A stretch of DNA of 64,000 bases from contig CM055111.1 in assembly GCA_029204225.1 (NCBI GenBank), forward strand, positions 18,889,015 through 18,953,014. Direction: 5' to 3'. The notes under the pieces are model-generated. The model did no database searches and had not been told where the DNA came from. It saw nothing but the letters and a program-made list of their open reading frames with translations. A program made the position numbers and the translations under genes. The DNA is from Diphasiastrum complanatum (taxonomy: Eukaryota; Streptophyta; Lycopodiopsida; Lycopodiales; Lycopodiaceae). Below, in pieces: positions 20,772-33,061 of this stretch. Every line of letters starts with the position of its first letter. Within the stretch, counting starts at the first letter, position 1.

Positions 20772-21415
20772 TGTGAAAAATTGCCAACTTTGGCAAATGT
20801 AGCCATGTAGCATATTGTACATTTTTGTCTATAATTGGATTCCACACATGTATGGCCAGAGTGCCATGTGGCAATCTACTCCTAAAGTAGGCTAGCTCGA
20901 GTCAAAAGAAGTGGTTGTGTCTATTTAATAGAGATCCCTACTTTATAGGATCTAGACCTTGATTTATGATGAGATTTGGACCAACTAGCTATCTATCAAG
21001 CATGACTCTAGGAAATAGGCTAGGGTTTCATTTTAGGGCAAAAAGGTTGAGATAACCTCCTTATTGCATGCTAGAAATTCACCTAACTTTACAAAGGAAG
21101 TGAGTTTTGCTATGTATTCCATCTCTCCATAGTGAGAAGATAGATTATTTTTGGAGCACATTGGCAATTTCAGATTTGCTCTCTATGTAAATTTTTTTTC
21201 TTTGCTCCAAATGAAACCAACACTTAGTACACATCAAACACTGTCTATAGGCCGTACAACATGCTTCTCTTCACACATGTGGGCTCGGATCTATGTTCTT
21301 GATCTTAAATTTGATTTTCAATGCTTGTTATTTGTCAAATTGCCAATCTAGATCAAGATTTTGTTGACTAGCTTTGGACCAAATTTGAAAAATCATTTCC
21401 TAGACAATTAAGAAC
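20772..21415 (+). repeat. Family E 3' LTR
   Basis: Starts TGTGAAAAATTGCC. It is related to 25170-25768 and 41267-41718 (shared words CTAGGCTAGGGTTTCATTTT and CACATGTGG). The expected end GTACTTTCACA is not reached, because at about 21416 it meets a minus-strand gag. Confidence 0.8.
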
Positions 21416-21418
21416 AAT

Positions 21419-21890
21419 CTATACAAGCTCTCCATCTTGAATATTCTCTCCAATGGAAGCCAACTCCCTATTTAGAGACTTGATTCTAAGCACATAATCA
21501 GGTGCACTCTCCTCACTTCTCTTCATGCTTTGCAAAATTTGATTTCTAAGCATAAGTACTCTAGAAGTGTTACTAGATTCATAGATTGATTTTAAATAAT
21601 TCCAAGCCTCTTTAGCACTTGTACATAATGATTGTTCTCTCAAAAGCTCATTGCTCAAATTCATCCTCACACAATGAAGTTCAAGCCTAAATCTCTTTTT
21701 GTATCTCACTAACTCATGTGCACCTAGAGGTTCATCTTCATCCTCAATCAAGTACTCATAAAGTCTTGGAGCACCAATAGTGACTCCATCCTAACCTTCC
21801 AAATAGCATAATTAGTAGAATTCAATCTCTCACTAGCTTCTAGAAGGTATACTCCAATAGATCCCATCTTACTACAAGAAATAGATTTGA
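21419..21890 (-). pseudogene. Copia gag N-terminal part (family E related)
   Basis: From about 21868 downward the reading begins MGSIGVYLLEASERLNSTNY, then AIWKVRMESLLVL. After a frame change, EPLGAHELVRYKKRFRLELH, LCTSAKEAWNYLKSIYESSN and YVLRIKSLNRELASIGENI follow. This is the retrotransposon gag (UBN2) domain also seen in element D at 35.5 kb. It is cut at 21419 by the plus-strand LTR, giving a tail-to-tail arrangement. Confidence 0.85.
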
Positions 21891-22382
21891 TTAACTTTGA
21901 AACTCACAAAGGTCTCACACTTGTAGTGTTTCACTCAAATTAAATTTCTAATCCAACAAATGGACTTATAATCTCAGTTCTATCACTCCCTCACATCTCT
22001 CTCACACGTCTGGATGTACTTTCAAGTCCTGTAAGTGACTTTAATAGGACTTTATTTCAGCCTTGATTATTTAGATTTCATGAATCAAATTCAAATATAA
22101 TCAATGGCACTCAAACTTGGTAGTTTATTCTAGGATTTCCACTAATAATCACATCAAGATCTCTCAAATTGAGTTTTTAATGATCAAATGAATATCATAC
22201 ATTAAATGCAGGTTCAGAGATGCTCACACGTGTGAACAATATGGATTTTGAATCCTACAAACTTTGGAATCAAATCCCCTCACCAAACCTTAGCTTCTAG
22301 CTCGCCCTCACAAAACTAGTTTTTAGCACCAATACTTGCTAAAAATGAATTTGATTTGATCAATGATTCAAGCCCTTTACTT

Positions 22383-22432
22383 GGATCTGATACCATGTGA
22401 AAGTACAGTACTTTTTGGACCATAAATGGGAG
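22383..22432 (-). other. Primer-binding site and LTR stub upstream of the minus-strand gag
   Basis: The minus strand reads TGGTATCAGATCC at 22395-22383. Adjacent plus-strand TGTGAAAGTACAGTAC is the reverse complement of the family E LTR end seen at 41700-41718. Only about 36 bases of LTR remain before similarity stops near 22432. Confidence 0.75.
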
Positions 22433-22539
22433 CATGTCAAAGTTCTTCCACACTTGTGCTTTTTGCATTCGAGTACTTCTCCTATTCTCTTGTGTTACTT
22501 AAACAATATCTTTTCAAATACAATAAGTGATATCGGATT

Positions 22540-24260
22540 CTTTGCAAGTGTGATTGGATACGGATATCCTTGCTTTAGCACCTCCAATTGATGGCTTACT
22601 AGGAACATTTCCTGACTTTCCAGACAGTTTCTCACTTTTTTCAATTGTGACATTTCCTTTATGTAGTCATGTTTTTGAAAGAACTTCTTCCAACTTTTTG
22701 ATAGTTGATTTAGACAGGGACTCTAGTTTTGTATTCCAAGCAAATAGAATGTGAAGATTAATAAGTTTCTCAATCACATGTACCTCACATGTACCTCAAC
22801 ATGCAATGTGCATATATGAACATATTTCAGTGGAATTGGCAAAACACCTTTTAGATTTGGATCTTCTACTTCTCTTGTTGGGCCATTGTTTGCTCATCCC
22901 AAACTCATATCGTAGCAATTCTTCACGCACTAAATACAAAGATGCTTTGATGTTGTCCCATGAGAGACATTATACATACATTTTAGTGTTTTTAAATAAC
23001 TTGCAAGATGCCATTGGATTTGAAAACATCCATGATTTTCCACTGTAAGTTTCTGACCCTCCAAATGTCCCTTTATAATTTCGCCATAATTTGTACGTGA
23101 AAATATCCATGAGAGAACATTATGATCCTCTTTCAAAACCTGTAGAAAAGCAAGTAATGTATGCTGCATTAATCATGTATTCAAAAATAGAAGTGTACCT
23201 AAACAAATTGAATAGAAATATGTCAAATGTACCTAGAATGCAACTATCCACCATATGCGATTTTCTGATTGAACACTGAATGTGCTATCATTGGTATCTG
23301 ATATTTTGTTCATCAAAGTGACACTCACCCGTTTTAGCTTTTGACCTTTGATGATTCCAGATTTGTCTAGTTTTATCACAATAATCAACTTTCCATTTGT
23401 TTGATATTCATGTAGTTCATAGAATCAAATAATGTATTTTAAGACATTTTCGACATCAAGGAAAATATTGTTGCAATCGTTGTATTAAGCTCACCACTTT
23501 CAAATTTGTATAAATCATTTATATGAAATGGTCGGCCAACAACCTTGAACATTCTCTTGTTGGAATAATTTCTTGCTAATGTTACTCGATATGGACGAGG
23601 AAGATAAGTTTTCTTAATTTCCACTTGAGAGAATGCTTCTTGAATTATTCTGAAAAATGTAGAATAAGCATTTTGCTAATTCCAGCCTGATCACGTGCAC
23701 CTTGTATCACATTTGCATCCAAATAAGTTTGATTCTTACTCAAAACTATCTGTGTAATTTCATTTTCCATTTTTTGAATCGATCATTTTCCATCATTGCT
23801 CTTGTTGACTTTCTTGGGAGAACATGACGTAAAGATTCTCCAATGCATGATCAATTTTTGAAATAGTCCTTTGCAACCAAGCATGATCTGCAACACACAT
23901 ATCAAAGCCATATGATGTTTAGTCAACAATAAAATTGATAATGCAATTGAAACAAACCAAAATTAAATAAAAATATACAAATGAAGTAAAAAATTTATAA
24001 TCTAACATACTTGAATGTTCAAATTCTTTTCTTCTGATTGCCGCTATGTAAAGATAAACCATCAATGTTCCTCTTCGTTACTCTTTTTCGTTTCTTTTTC
24101 ATCACTGTCTTTCTTGATCATTTCCACATCAACAATTGATTTTAAACTTTCAGATCGCAACTTCTCCAATGATTTTGACATATCTTGGTTTTTGATCTCT
24201 AAAGACTTGTTATTGTAGTATTCAACTCCGACATAACATGCTTGAGTGCAATGTTTTCAT
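22540..24260 (-). pseudogene. Unclassified, probably spliced TE-like gene with coiled coil
   Basis: From high to low coordinate the minus strand gives a coiled coil (NQHLQFANEQLQYYVQH, then YYNNKSLEIKNQDMSKSLEK and KSLEKLRSESLKSIVD). A possible intron ends in TGCAG near 23893. Next is DHAWLQRTISKIDHALENLY, then TYLPRPYRVTLARNYSNKRM and GRPFHINDLYKFESGELNTT. A core reads SGIIKGQKLKRVSVTLMNKI, then EDHNVLSWIFSRTNYGE, IQWHLASYLKTLKCMYNVSH and GTTSKHLCI (stop) C. The last part, a W/D-x-K-x-L-K motif followed by CxxC, resembles the core of some transposon proteins of protists and animals, but I cannot name the family. Stops are spread through it. Confidence 0.45.
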
Positions 24261-24796
<536 letters not shown>

Positions 24797-25169
24797 CTCA
24801 TTTCATGCTTATACATGGTTCTCTTGGGTCCATCCATCCATTGGTGCACTATATTGGTGATATCTTGCAATCTTGTGTGTAGAATGCTTATTTTATGCTA
24901 TTTTTGGATCCACACTATTAGTCGATATTTCTGCATGGAAAATTGGACTAATATTGAGATTTCTTTTTTCAAAACTGCAAAAAATCAACATTATTAGCAA
25001 AAAATCAGCATATAGTTGCCTTTATAAAAGGGTCCCAGCCTATCCCTAAAGTGGCTAGACATGTTATAGTAGAATTTTGTCACGGTCTCAAGAATCGTAA
25101 AAAGTATTTGATATATGTCAATTTTTGTAAAGCCGAGCGAAAAGTGCTGGTCCACCTAGAATTGGGTCC

Positions 25170-25768
25170 TGTGAAAAATAGCCTATTTTGTCAAATCTAG
25201 CTATGTAGAACTTTGTAAATATTGTGTATAATTGGGTTGCACACTCCTAATGTAGGTTAGGTCAATTCAAGAGAGTTGGTAATGTCTATTTGGTTCTCAT
25301 CCCTACTTTATAGGACCTACACCTGAGTTTAAGGTGAAAATTTGGCCAACTAGCTACCTACCAAGCATAAGTCTAGGATCTAGGCTAGAGTTTCATTTTA
25401 GGGCAAGAAGGGTGAGTTAACTTTCTTATTACATGCTGGAAATCCACCTGACTTCAAGAAGGAAGTCAAATTTGCTATGTATTCCAAGCTCCCATAGTGA
25501 GAAGAGAGAAAACGTTATGGAGCTCATTGGCAATCTCAAGCTAGTTCACTATGTACATTGAGTTTTTGTGATCAAATGAAACCAAATCAATTTCTACTTG
25601 TTTCTTAGTTTTAAGGCCATACTACAGGCTGTAGTACACACATGTGGACTCGGATTTGGGTCTTTGATCTTGTTTATTGATTATCCATATTTGTTGTGTG
25701 TCAAATTGGTAATCTAGATCAAGATTTATTTTCTAGTTTTTTGATGCATTGTTAAGCAAGCACATTTA
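25170..25768 (+). repeat. Family E LTR fragment
   Basis: Starts TGTGAAAAATAGCC and follows the family E LTR (CTAGGCTAGAGTTTCATTTT, then CTCCCATAGTGAGAAGA). It loses similarity to the 41.6-kb copy after AAGCAAGCACA, so it lacks the true LTR end. No internal sequence is attached on either side. Confidence 0.8.
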
Positions 25769-26690
25769 ATAATTATTTTGAAACCTATGTTCCTTCAAAC
25801 CTAAGTTCCTATAAGCACATCTATAGGCTTAACCAATGTAAAACATAAAGGTTGTGCCTTGTGATTGCACAACAGTGTGGAACTAGGAAAATATCTGCAG
25901 AAACACATATGAATGAGTGAGATCTAGTAGACAACATGAGCATCATATGATCAAACTCTGAGTAGCATTACTGTTGATGTATTGATTTTTTATACATGTT
26001 ATAAAACATGTACAAAGGCAAACAGTTTTATTTTCTGAAGATATAGCTTAGTAGACTTAAGAAAGAGCCAAATCTATAGTAACAGGCACTCATCCGACTG
26101 GATTAATAATTCACAAATTGGTGGAAAAACATGGTTCAACAAAGTTAGCAACACCTTAAACTATCACAAAATATTATGCATATCTAAATGGTCAACTATT
26201 CCTTAACTTACAGAAAAAGCTAGATCATCTTCCATGAGGTCCTTTGCCAGTCCAAAATCTCCTGCAAGATCTTCAAGAAGCCTTTAGATACTAATTCTAC
26301 AAGCTGTGATACTAAGATACTATACTTATCACTATCAGCCTTAATTTTGTGATAACTCAAAACCACATGCAAATAAATTTCATGGAAATCTCGCAGCTTA
26401 TAAGTGGCCATATTCAGATTACAACAAATGGAGATCCCTGAATGTTAGCTATTGCATTAGAAATATATACGTTATATTGAATAATCTACTTTTGCCTAAC
26501 AGACTATGAGAAGCTACAACTTACATTCTACATGAAATTGAAGATATGCATATATTACGGCCAATTTTCACCACTTATCAACAATCAATGACAAGGAACC
26601 GGATGGATGCCAATTGATACCAACCAATTGACGATCACAATTGGTGACCTAATTTCTTAGTATAAATAGCTGTTCATATTCATACAGTGT
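25769..26690. other. No gene seen
   Basis: AT-rich intergenic-type sequence. Short ORFs on both strands show no family resemblance, and no RNA gene or terminal repeat was seen. Confidence 0.5.
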
Positions 26691-27110
26691 CATTATCAAT
26701 CAAAAGAAGCATTTTGAATAGTTAGCTCTCTCTCTCTCTCTCAAGCCTGCGAGCTTGAACAATCCTGAGCATTCTAGCTCACTTCTTAGAGTTGTTTTAG
26801 AGATTGCTATTGCACTACTGTTTATCAGCATTGCACTTAATTCAAACTTTCATTTTAGTCGCTCAGAGATAACATAGAGTATGCGGCTTTCGATCTGCAA
26901 CTTATTGTACTCATTTACATCTTTTTTGGTTTCATACTGAATCAATACTATCTTTTATTGCGTTCAACTTCGTCTCAGAATGTATGCGTTTCTGTAGTTC
27001 TTCGCGACTAATTATTTGTCTTGTGATTCGTGACTGATTTTTTGTCGAGCGTTTCGCGACAAATTAATTGTTTGGCTACATAATCACTACACATGTTAGA
27101 ATTTGTCAAT
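26640..27110 (+). repeat. Probable LTR related to the 9.4-kb tandem unit
   Basis: TATAAATAGC near 26661 looks like an LTR TATA box, and 26695-26860 is the reverse complement of the 257-bp unit at 9378. TCGCGACTAATTA-like words follow near 27003-27060. Boundaries and family are uncertain. Confidence 0.45.
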
Positions 27111-27415
27111 TTTCACTTGAATGACACTGAAAGAATATGTGCGATTTGCAATTGGATTATTGGACCAGTTCCAACCAGAATATGATGAGAGGATACCATC
27201 TACATGCACACAATGCAAAGGCCTTAGGATTCGGACAAGGAGGACTGTCAACGATCATATTTAGGCCAATGGAGTGCACACAGAGAATCCAAGAGTATGA
27301 GAGGTAAACTCTGTAAAGTTTTTTTTGGAAATGCTTTAATCTTTGACACTTATGACACTTCAAGTATAGTTTGGCCAATAAATATTGAGCGATAGGATGA
27401 GTGCCACGATACTTT

Positions 27416-27650
27416 AAGTTAATCTCTCACTTGCTTCTAAAAGAAAAAATCCAAATAGAATAATTAGATGAAGTTAATCTCTCACTTGCTTCTAAAAGGA
27501 AAATCCAAATAGAATAATTAGATGAAGTTAATCTCTCACTTGCTTCTAAAAGGAAAAATCCAAATAGAATGATTAGATGAAGTTAATCTCTCACTTGCTT
27601 CTAGAAGAAAAAATCCAAATAGAATGATTAGATGTAGTTAATCTTGATTT
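27416..27650. repeat. Four-copy 61-62 bp minisatellite derived from a copia gag start
   Basis: The unit beginning TTAATCTCTCACTTGCTTCT recurs four times. On the minus strand it encodes LLEASERLTSSNYSIW, the same phrase as the gag start at 21.8 kb, so the array is an expanded piece of retrotransposon gag rather than ordinary satellite. Confidence 0.85.
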
Positions 27651-27684
27651 CCATATCCAATCACCCATAATAGACTCATTCACG

Positions 27685-27808
<124 letters not shown>

Positions 27809-27809
27809 A

Positions 27810-29032
27810 AAAGTAACCAACACTCCCAATTCTAGGAAGGTGTGTAGCCATTGTTTTCTTCCGTTAAAGGCATGGTTCAAATGTTTTTTGTTGGAAGATG
27901 AGAGTAATGCTATTTGTTGTAACATGTATATCTACTTTCTAAAAGTTGGCATAAAATGTAAGTGATTAAATGAAATATGTCAAACTATTCTAAAAACGTT
28001 TTTCCTATTTTTGCATCAAGGAGATAAGTTTTTCGCTACTCATATTTTTAGTCGATTTTTAGACTTTTGGATTCCTACATGTTTCAAGATCAATCGGTAA
28101 ATTTTAAAACCAACAGGTTGGTTGTAGGACCTTGCCGATTCTCTTTGCGCATTGCTTTCAACTTAGCAATTATTGCTTACACGGGCCATCTCCAATTCAT
28201 CACCATTTGTAGCAGAAAAAGGACCATGCTTAGAGCAAGGACCCATGGGTCGGAGGTGAGCGTTGGATATTTTTGGCTTCAAGAAAGATATTTCTTGGAA
28301 CTTTGCAGGATCAAGGGCAGAGCGTCAGCCTCTCTAACCAACAAAGGCACAAAGTCTACTCACCAGCCCTTCCGCTCAAAATACCTGAGAATTTTTTGAA
28401 GAGAGAACTTCATTGGGTGTTTCCAAGCCCATTGAATAGAGCATCGCTAGTGAAGAGGATTGCCTTGCAAAATGCAAAGGTGACGAATTTTAGCCGATCC
28501 TCTATTTGAGTGGAGATCATTGGCATGCCATGGCAGAACGCCATGAAAATCTTCCTAATTTTCAAGATTTGCAATTCAATGGTATCTTAGCCTCGCAAAG
28601 GGTACTTCTCTGGAGAGCCGGATCCCTATAGTGTAGCCTCTGGTGGATGCAATTTACATGATGACCTCTGAGCAGGATAAACTTAAGAAAAAGAAGACAC
28701 GTATCCAGCCCATGGGGCCCTACTCTTAGTTCTAGTGCTCGGGAAACCTCATTTGAGTTATCCTCAAAAAAACCTGCATTTTATAGAAATGCTCAATTTT
28801 TTGAAGAATTTTTAAATAACTCATAAAGAGGTATCTATGCATGTATTAAAAATCATGAGATATTTTATGGTATTGGTTTTTGAGAAAATCTACCAATTTT
28901 TTCGAGCATTGCTTAGTTCTGTATAAACTAGAAACTATGTTAAAAAGAAATGTAGGCAAGTTGCCAACCATGAGCACACCCCTTGTCATCTAAGAAACTT
29001 GACTCCATGCACAAACTAGGCATGGTTTTACA
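27810..29032. other. Mostly unassigned; one coding-like ORF on the plus strand near 28260-28507
   Basis: The frame FLASRKIFLGTLQDQGQSVS followed by HKVYSPALPLKIPENFLKR has a plausible coding composition and ends at a stop at 28509. A second frame overlaps it. No family is recognised, so a decayed host exon or TE fragment is possible. The rest shows no features. Confidence 0.3.
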
Positions 29033-29440
29033 CAATCCACCGCATTTTTTTTATTTAAATTGGAGTTTTCCCATTGGTTGATTTGGGGGGGGGGGGTCAA
29101 TATCACCCTCCGAGGACATTTACCCTTCCTAAAGCAGAATGACCCAAGGAGGCATCCTTCCCTACCATAAGTTTTGTTTTTTCAATGTTCCTTTTGTCGT
29201 AAAAATTTTTTTACCCGCACCTTTCGAGCGGAACGTGCATGTAAAACAAGGTAAAATTTGGTGCATATAAAAACATTTTGCCATAATTTTTTTGCTCCCA
29301 CCAAATTTTGTGGTGGAGGCAACACCATTCTCTTCATTAAAAATTTAAAACTGAGATTAAGATAAAAAAAAGAGGAGGTTTCATATAATCCACTGCATTT
29401 TTTATTTAGATTGGAGTTTTCCCATTGGTAGATTGGTAAA
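29033..29440. repeat. Two copies of a 50-bp repeat around a 300-bp spacer
   Basis: A segment containing ATTGGAGTTTTCCCATTGG occurs at about 29033-29085 and again at 29388-29437. The first copy is followed by a run of 13 G. The arrangement looks like short direct repeats of a small element; its type is unknown. Confidence 0.5.
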
Positions 29441-29639
29441 AGAAGGATCTTCCCGTCTTTCATTTTTATTTTGAGTTCTGAACATATGAGCCCGTAGAAT
29501 AGAGTGCTGTAAACAATTGACCAAGTTTAAACATGAACCACAAGGCCCTTACATCTCAACAATATAACAACCAAGATTTGAGGATTTGTGGGCTTGACCA
29601 CAGTAAACAACTATACCCAACTCACACCACTATGAACTT

Positions 29640-30165
29640 TCTTTTTCAACAAGCAAAGATTGGATATTTAGTAGCCCGTTGGAGGAGCATGTGCTTGTGA
29701 AAGAAGTCAACTTGCTTACCTTTTTCATCATAAGTGAGTCTCAAAGGTTGTTGCCTTTGCCTTGATGTCATCCTTGGCTTTTGATTTGTAGTAGGCTCTT
29801 CAACATCAACATCCAAAGTATCATCTAAAACGTCTGCCAAGACCTCTAATTAGGATTGAGCGTCAAGAACACAATAAGAGAGTGCAGTGGACAAAACCGT
29901 CCCAACCAAACCTAGACCGTCCGATCTAGCCCCCAAGCACTAGGGAGTATGGCAAATCTCTAAGATAGAAAGCGCTTACCAATCCGATAGCATAACGACC
30001 GTAGACTCTAAATACTCACCTCACTATATCCAATAGATATACCTTTCCTTGAAGATGGATCCTCCTTGGTCCTTTCATCAAGTTGACACTCGACCTCCTC
30101 TTGAATAGCATCTCAAAAGGTGTCCTTCCATCCAAAATAATACTCGGCCACCTATTGCACAAGAA
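29640..30165 (-). pseudogene. Copia integrase C-terminus and linker remnant
   Basis: The minus strand reads ILDGRTPFEMLFKRRSS, KLDERTKEDPSSRKGISIG-type wording in a shifted frame, and then RQRQQPLRLTYDEKGKQVD. The YDEKGKQV phrase is shared with the linker at 43.76 kb. Multiple stops are present. It abuts the family B LTR at about 30168. Confidence 0.7.
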
Positions 30166-30167
30166 AT

Positions 30168-30873
30168 TTATGGGGCAAGGGAGATAGAAGAATGTGAACG
30201 GATAAGAGAGCATGAATATTGCAAAACAGCTCTCCCGTTACAATCAGTTGCTAGATGCAAAAACAATCTAATAGAAAGCTTATGCAAATTATAATAACAG
30301 CTTAAGTATTCTAATTTGCCAACAGGATCTTAAAAATTAGTTCATACTCACAAAAATGAGAGTACAGTCCACCGAAGAGATTAGAAATGGTTTGTGTGTG
30401 GTATTACTGGAAAATGGGTTCAATGTGAAGTTTGGTTATGAAATAGATGGAAAGAGCAATATGATATTGTGAGTTTCTTTGGAATCAAAGACAACCATCA
30501 TCTAATCAGAAATTGAGGAGTCGTAGACGTCCGTGTTCTGAAATAGATGGAAAGAGCAGTACGATATCGCGAGTTTCCTAGGCATCAAACACAACCATCG
30601 TCTAATCAGAAATTGAGGAGCCATAGACGTCCGTGTTCTGATCAGAGTGAGTAAACAAGTGCGATCAAACAACAATAAAGTGCATTCAATCACAACAAGC
30701 ATTCATCTACGTTATACATAGATAGAAAAGCATGTTGCTGCTATATTACACTGAAGCACAATAATATAGCAATTACAACCAAAATGACGGCGTATCTGGG
30801 AGGCTCAAATAATATGTCTAATGGACATAGCGTCTCATAATCTATGCTCGGATGATATATTTATGTCCAGAGT
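30168..30873 (-). repeat. Family B 3' LTR
   Basis: Homologous to 16912-17523. Inside it, a segment of about 100 bases (GAAATAGATGGAAAGAGCA ... CAGAAATTGAGGAG) is tandemly duplicated at about 30438-30520 and 30540-30635, which is absent from the other copy. Confidence 0.8.
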
Positions 30874-30889
30874 CAAGTGAAAAGTGACT

Positions 30890-32785
30890 TGGTTTGTAGC
30901 TGGCCATTCCATACTTTTTCAGCACATTGTTGAGATATCATTGCTGACTGATGAAAATCAATCTGTTGGGTCAATCTCGTTGGATTTGGATTTGGATTTC
31001 GAGACAGTAGTGGGCTCGACCCATGTCACTCATTTTATACTCCTGGGATAGCATGCATTTCGATCCCTTCATCAGATTCAGATCACTACTGAATAGAAGT
31101 GTATCATCTACATAGAGAGTAATGATGATGAAGTAATCTGATACAGACTTGAAGTAGGCATTCGAGTCTGTTGAGTTTGAAATAAAACCATTCTCGATCA
31201 AAAATACATTGATTTTTTGGAACCAAGCTCTAGGTGACTGTTTCAACCCGTAGAGTGCCTTGTGAATTTTGCATACAAGGTGCTCCTTGCCCCTGAGCTT
31301 GTATCCTTCTGACTATGACATGTAGATCTCCTCTTCGATAGTACTATTGAGGAAGGTAGTCTAGGCATCCATTTGGTGGACTTCAAGATTAGTTGTAGCT
31401 GCAAAGGAGAGTAGTAGATGGATCAAAGCATGCTTAATGACAAGGCTGAAGGTCTCTAGATCATCCAGATCTAAAATCTGGGAGTAGTCTTTGGCGACAA
31501 GTCTAGCCTTGTATCGATTTAATTTTCCTTCAGCATCATACTTCGCTTTGAATATCCATTTGTATGGAATCAGATTTCGATCCTTTGACAGCTCGGTAAT
31601 AGTCCATGTTTGATTCTTGATGAGATAATCAAATTCAGTGTCCATTTTGGTTTGCACTAGTCAGCATCAGGTGTCGACATTGCCTTTGAAACAATGTTTG
31701 GTTCCTGCACAAAGTAATAGGCTGGATCATCCATGAATAAGGATGGAGGATGTCTGGATCAGTTCGATCTTCTAGGTTGAACTTCGATCCTCTGAGATGG
31801 TTCGATTTGTCGAGGGTCTATCACTTTGTCGGAGTCAGAGGCGAGTTGTTAATCAATGCTGAGTTCCAAATTGTTGGCTCTGGGATAGGAAATCGATGGA
31901 GCTTTTCCTTTGTGGTCGATGAATTGGTCTTCCACAAAAATGACATCTCTACTAGTGAATTCCTTCTTGGTATCCAGATTGTAAAGCTTCTATGCCTTGT
32001 GGTCTGGGGAATAGCTGATGAAAATCATTTTTCTACTCTTGTCATCTAGCTTTTTTCTTAGATCTTCAGGGATCTGAACGAAAGAGATGCATCCAAACAC
32101 TCAAATACTTTTGAATGATGGTTTCGATCCTGTCCACACCTCATAAGGTGTCTTGCCATTCAAGGTTTTGGTAATGGATCAATTTTACAAATAGACAACT
32201 GAAGTAATAGCTTTTGCCCAAATTTTCTTTGGAAGAGAGGCATGGGCCATCATGCTCTTGGCACTTTTGATGAGTGTCTGATTCTTCTGTTCAACTATAC
32301 CATTGGACTGGTTGTATTTTTGATGTATTTCACTGGCCTTGTAGCACTCCTTAAATTTTGTGGAGATATACTCCCCCCCTCCATCTGTGCATAGAGAATT
32401 GATCTTCCTCTGGGTCTGGTTTTCTGCAAACACCTTGAACTACTTGAAGAATTTGAATGCTTCGAATTTGTTCTTCAAAAAGTAAATAGCAGTCCTTCGT
32501 GAGAAGTCATCGATGAAGGTTAGGAAATAGAGAGCTCTCCCTGTCGAAGCAGTCTGCATCAGGCCACAAATGTCGCTATGTACAAGGCCAAGCAAGCCTT
32601 TGGAAGTATAAACTGAATCTGAAGTGAAAGGGCTTCTAGCATGCTTGTTGATAATACAACTTTCGCACGGAGAAGTTGGCTTGCTGATAGACAACAGATC
32701 TTGTACTAGACTCTGAGCAGACATTTGCTGAATACTATTGAAATTAAGGTGGCCAAGTCTAAAATGCCACAACATATCAGTTGAT
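30890..32785 (-). pseudogene. Family B copia integrase-reverse transcriptase
   Basis: From 32780 downward: LWHFRLGHLNFNSI and CESCIINKHARSPF (integrase zinc domain), then LVHSDICG, LTFIDDFSRR, LCTDGGGEYI and NGIVEQKNQT (catalytic D, D, E region). The C-terminal part is VFGCISFVQIPEDLRKKL. RT has DTEFDYLIKNQTWTITEL, WIFKAKYDAEGKLNRYKARL, KQSPRAWFQKINVF and LYVDDTLL. It ends soon after KKYGMASYKPSHF-type wording. RNase H is missing before the LTR. Several stops and frame changes make it inactive. This is the complementary half of the family seen at 12.2-17.5 kb. Confidence 0.9.
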
Positions 32786-33061
32786 TCGGAAGTGGTTGTG
32801 TGAAGTCTTGACTGTTAGAAGAGTAGCAGTGGCTAAGTTTGTAAAGATAGCTACTTCTTCTTCCAAAGGCTAGAACCTTATGGTGTCAAAAAGGGATCTA
32901 TCTTCAATAAAACCATATTGACTCTTGGAAAAGTGGGAGGAGAGGAGAAGAGAGGGGCAATCCTTGCTACGATCTTGTAAGAGGTGTTTAGCATAGTTAG
33001 AGGGTGGTAATGAGATATTCTAGTGGGTATCTCAGAGATTTTTTTAAGGGTCATCATCTGA

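Noticed and set aside
23439-23624. Similarity to Ulp1 protease (DLYKFESGELNTT)
   Set aside because: Only a short pattern resemblance; no catalytic His-Asp-Cys could be placed, so Ulp1 is not claimed.
27416-27650. CRISPR-like regular repeats
   Set aside because: The units are contiguous with no unique spacers, and the DNA is a plant-type TE landscape. The array is a minisatellite.
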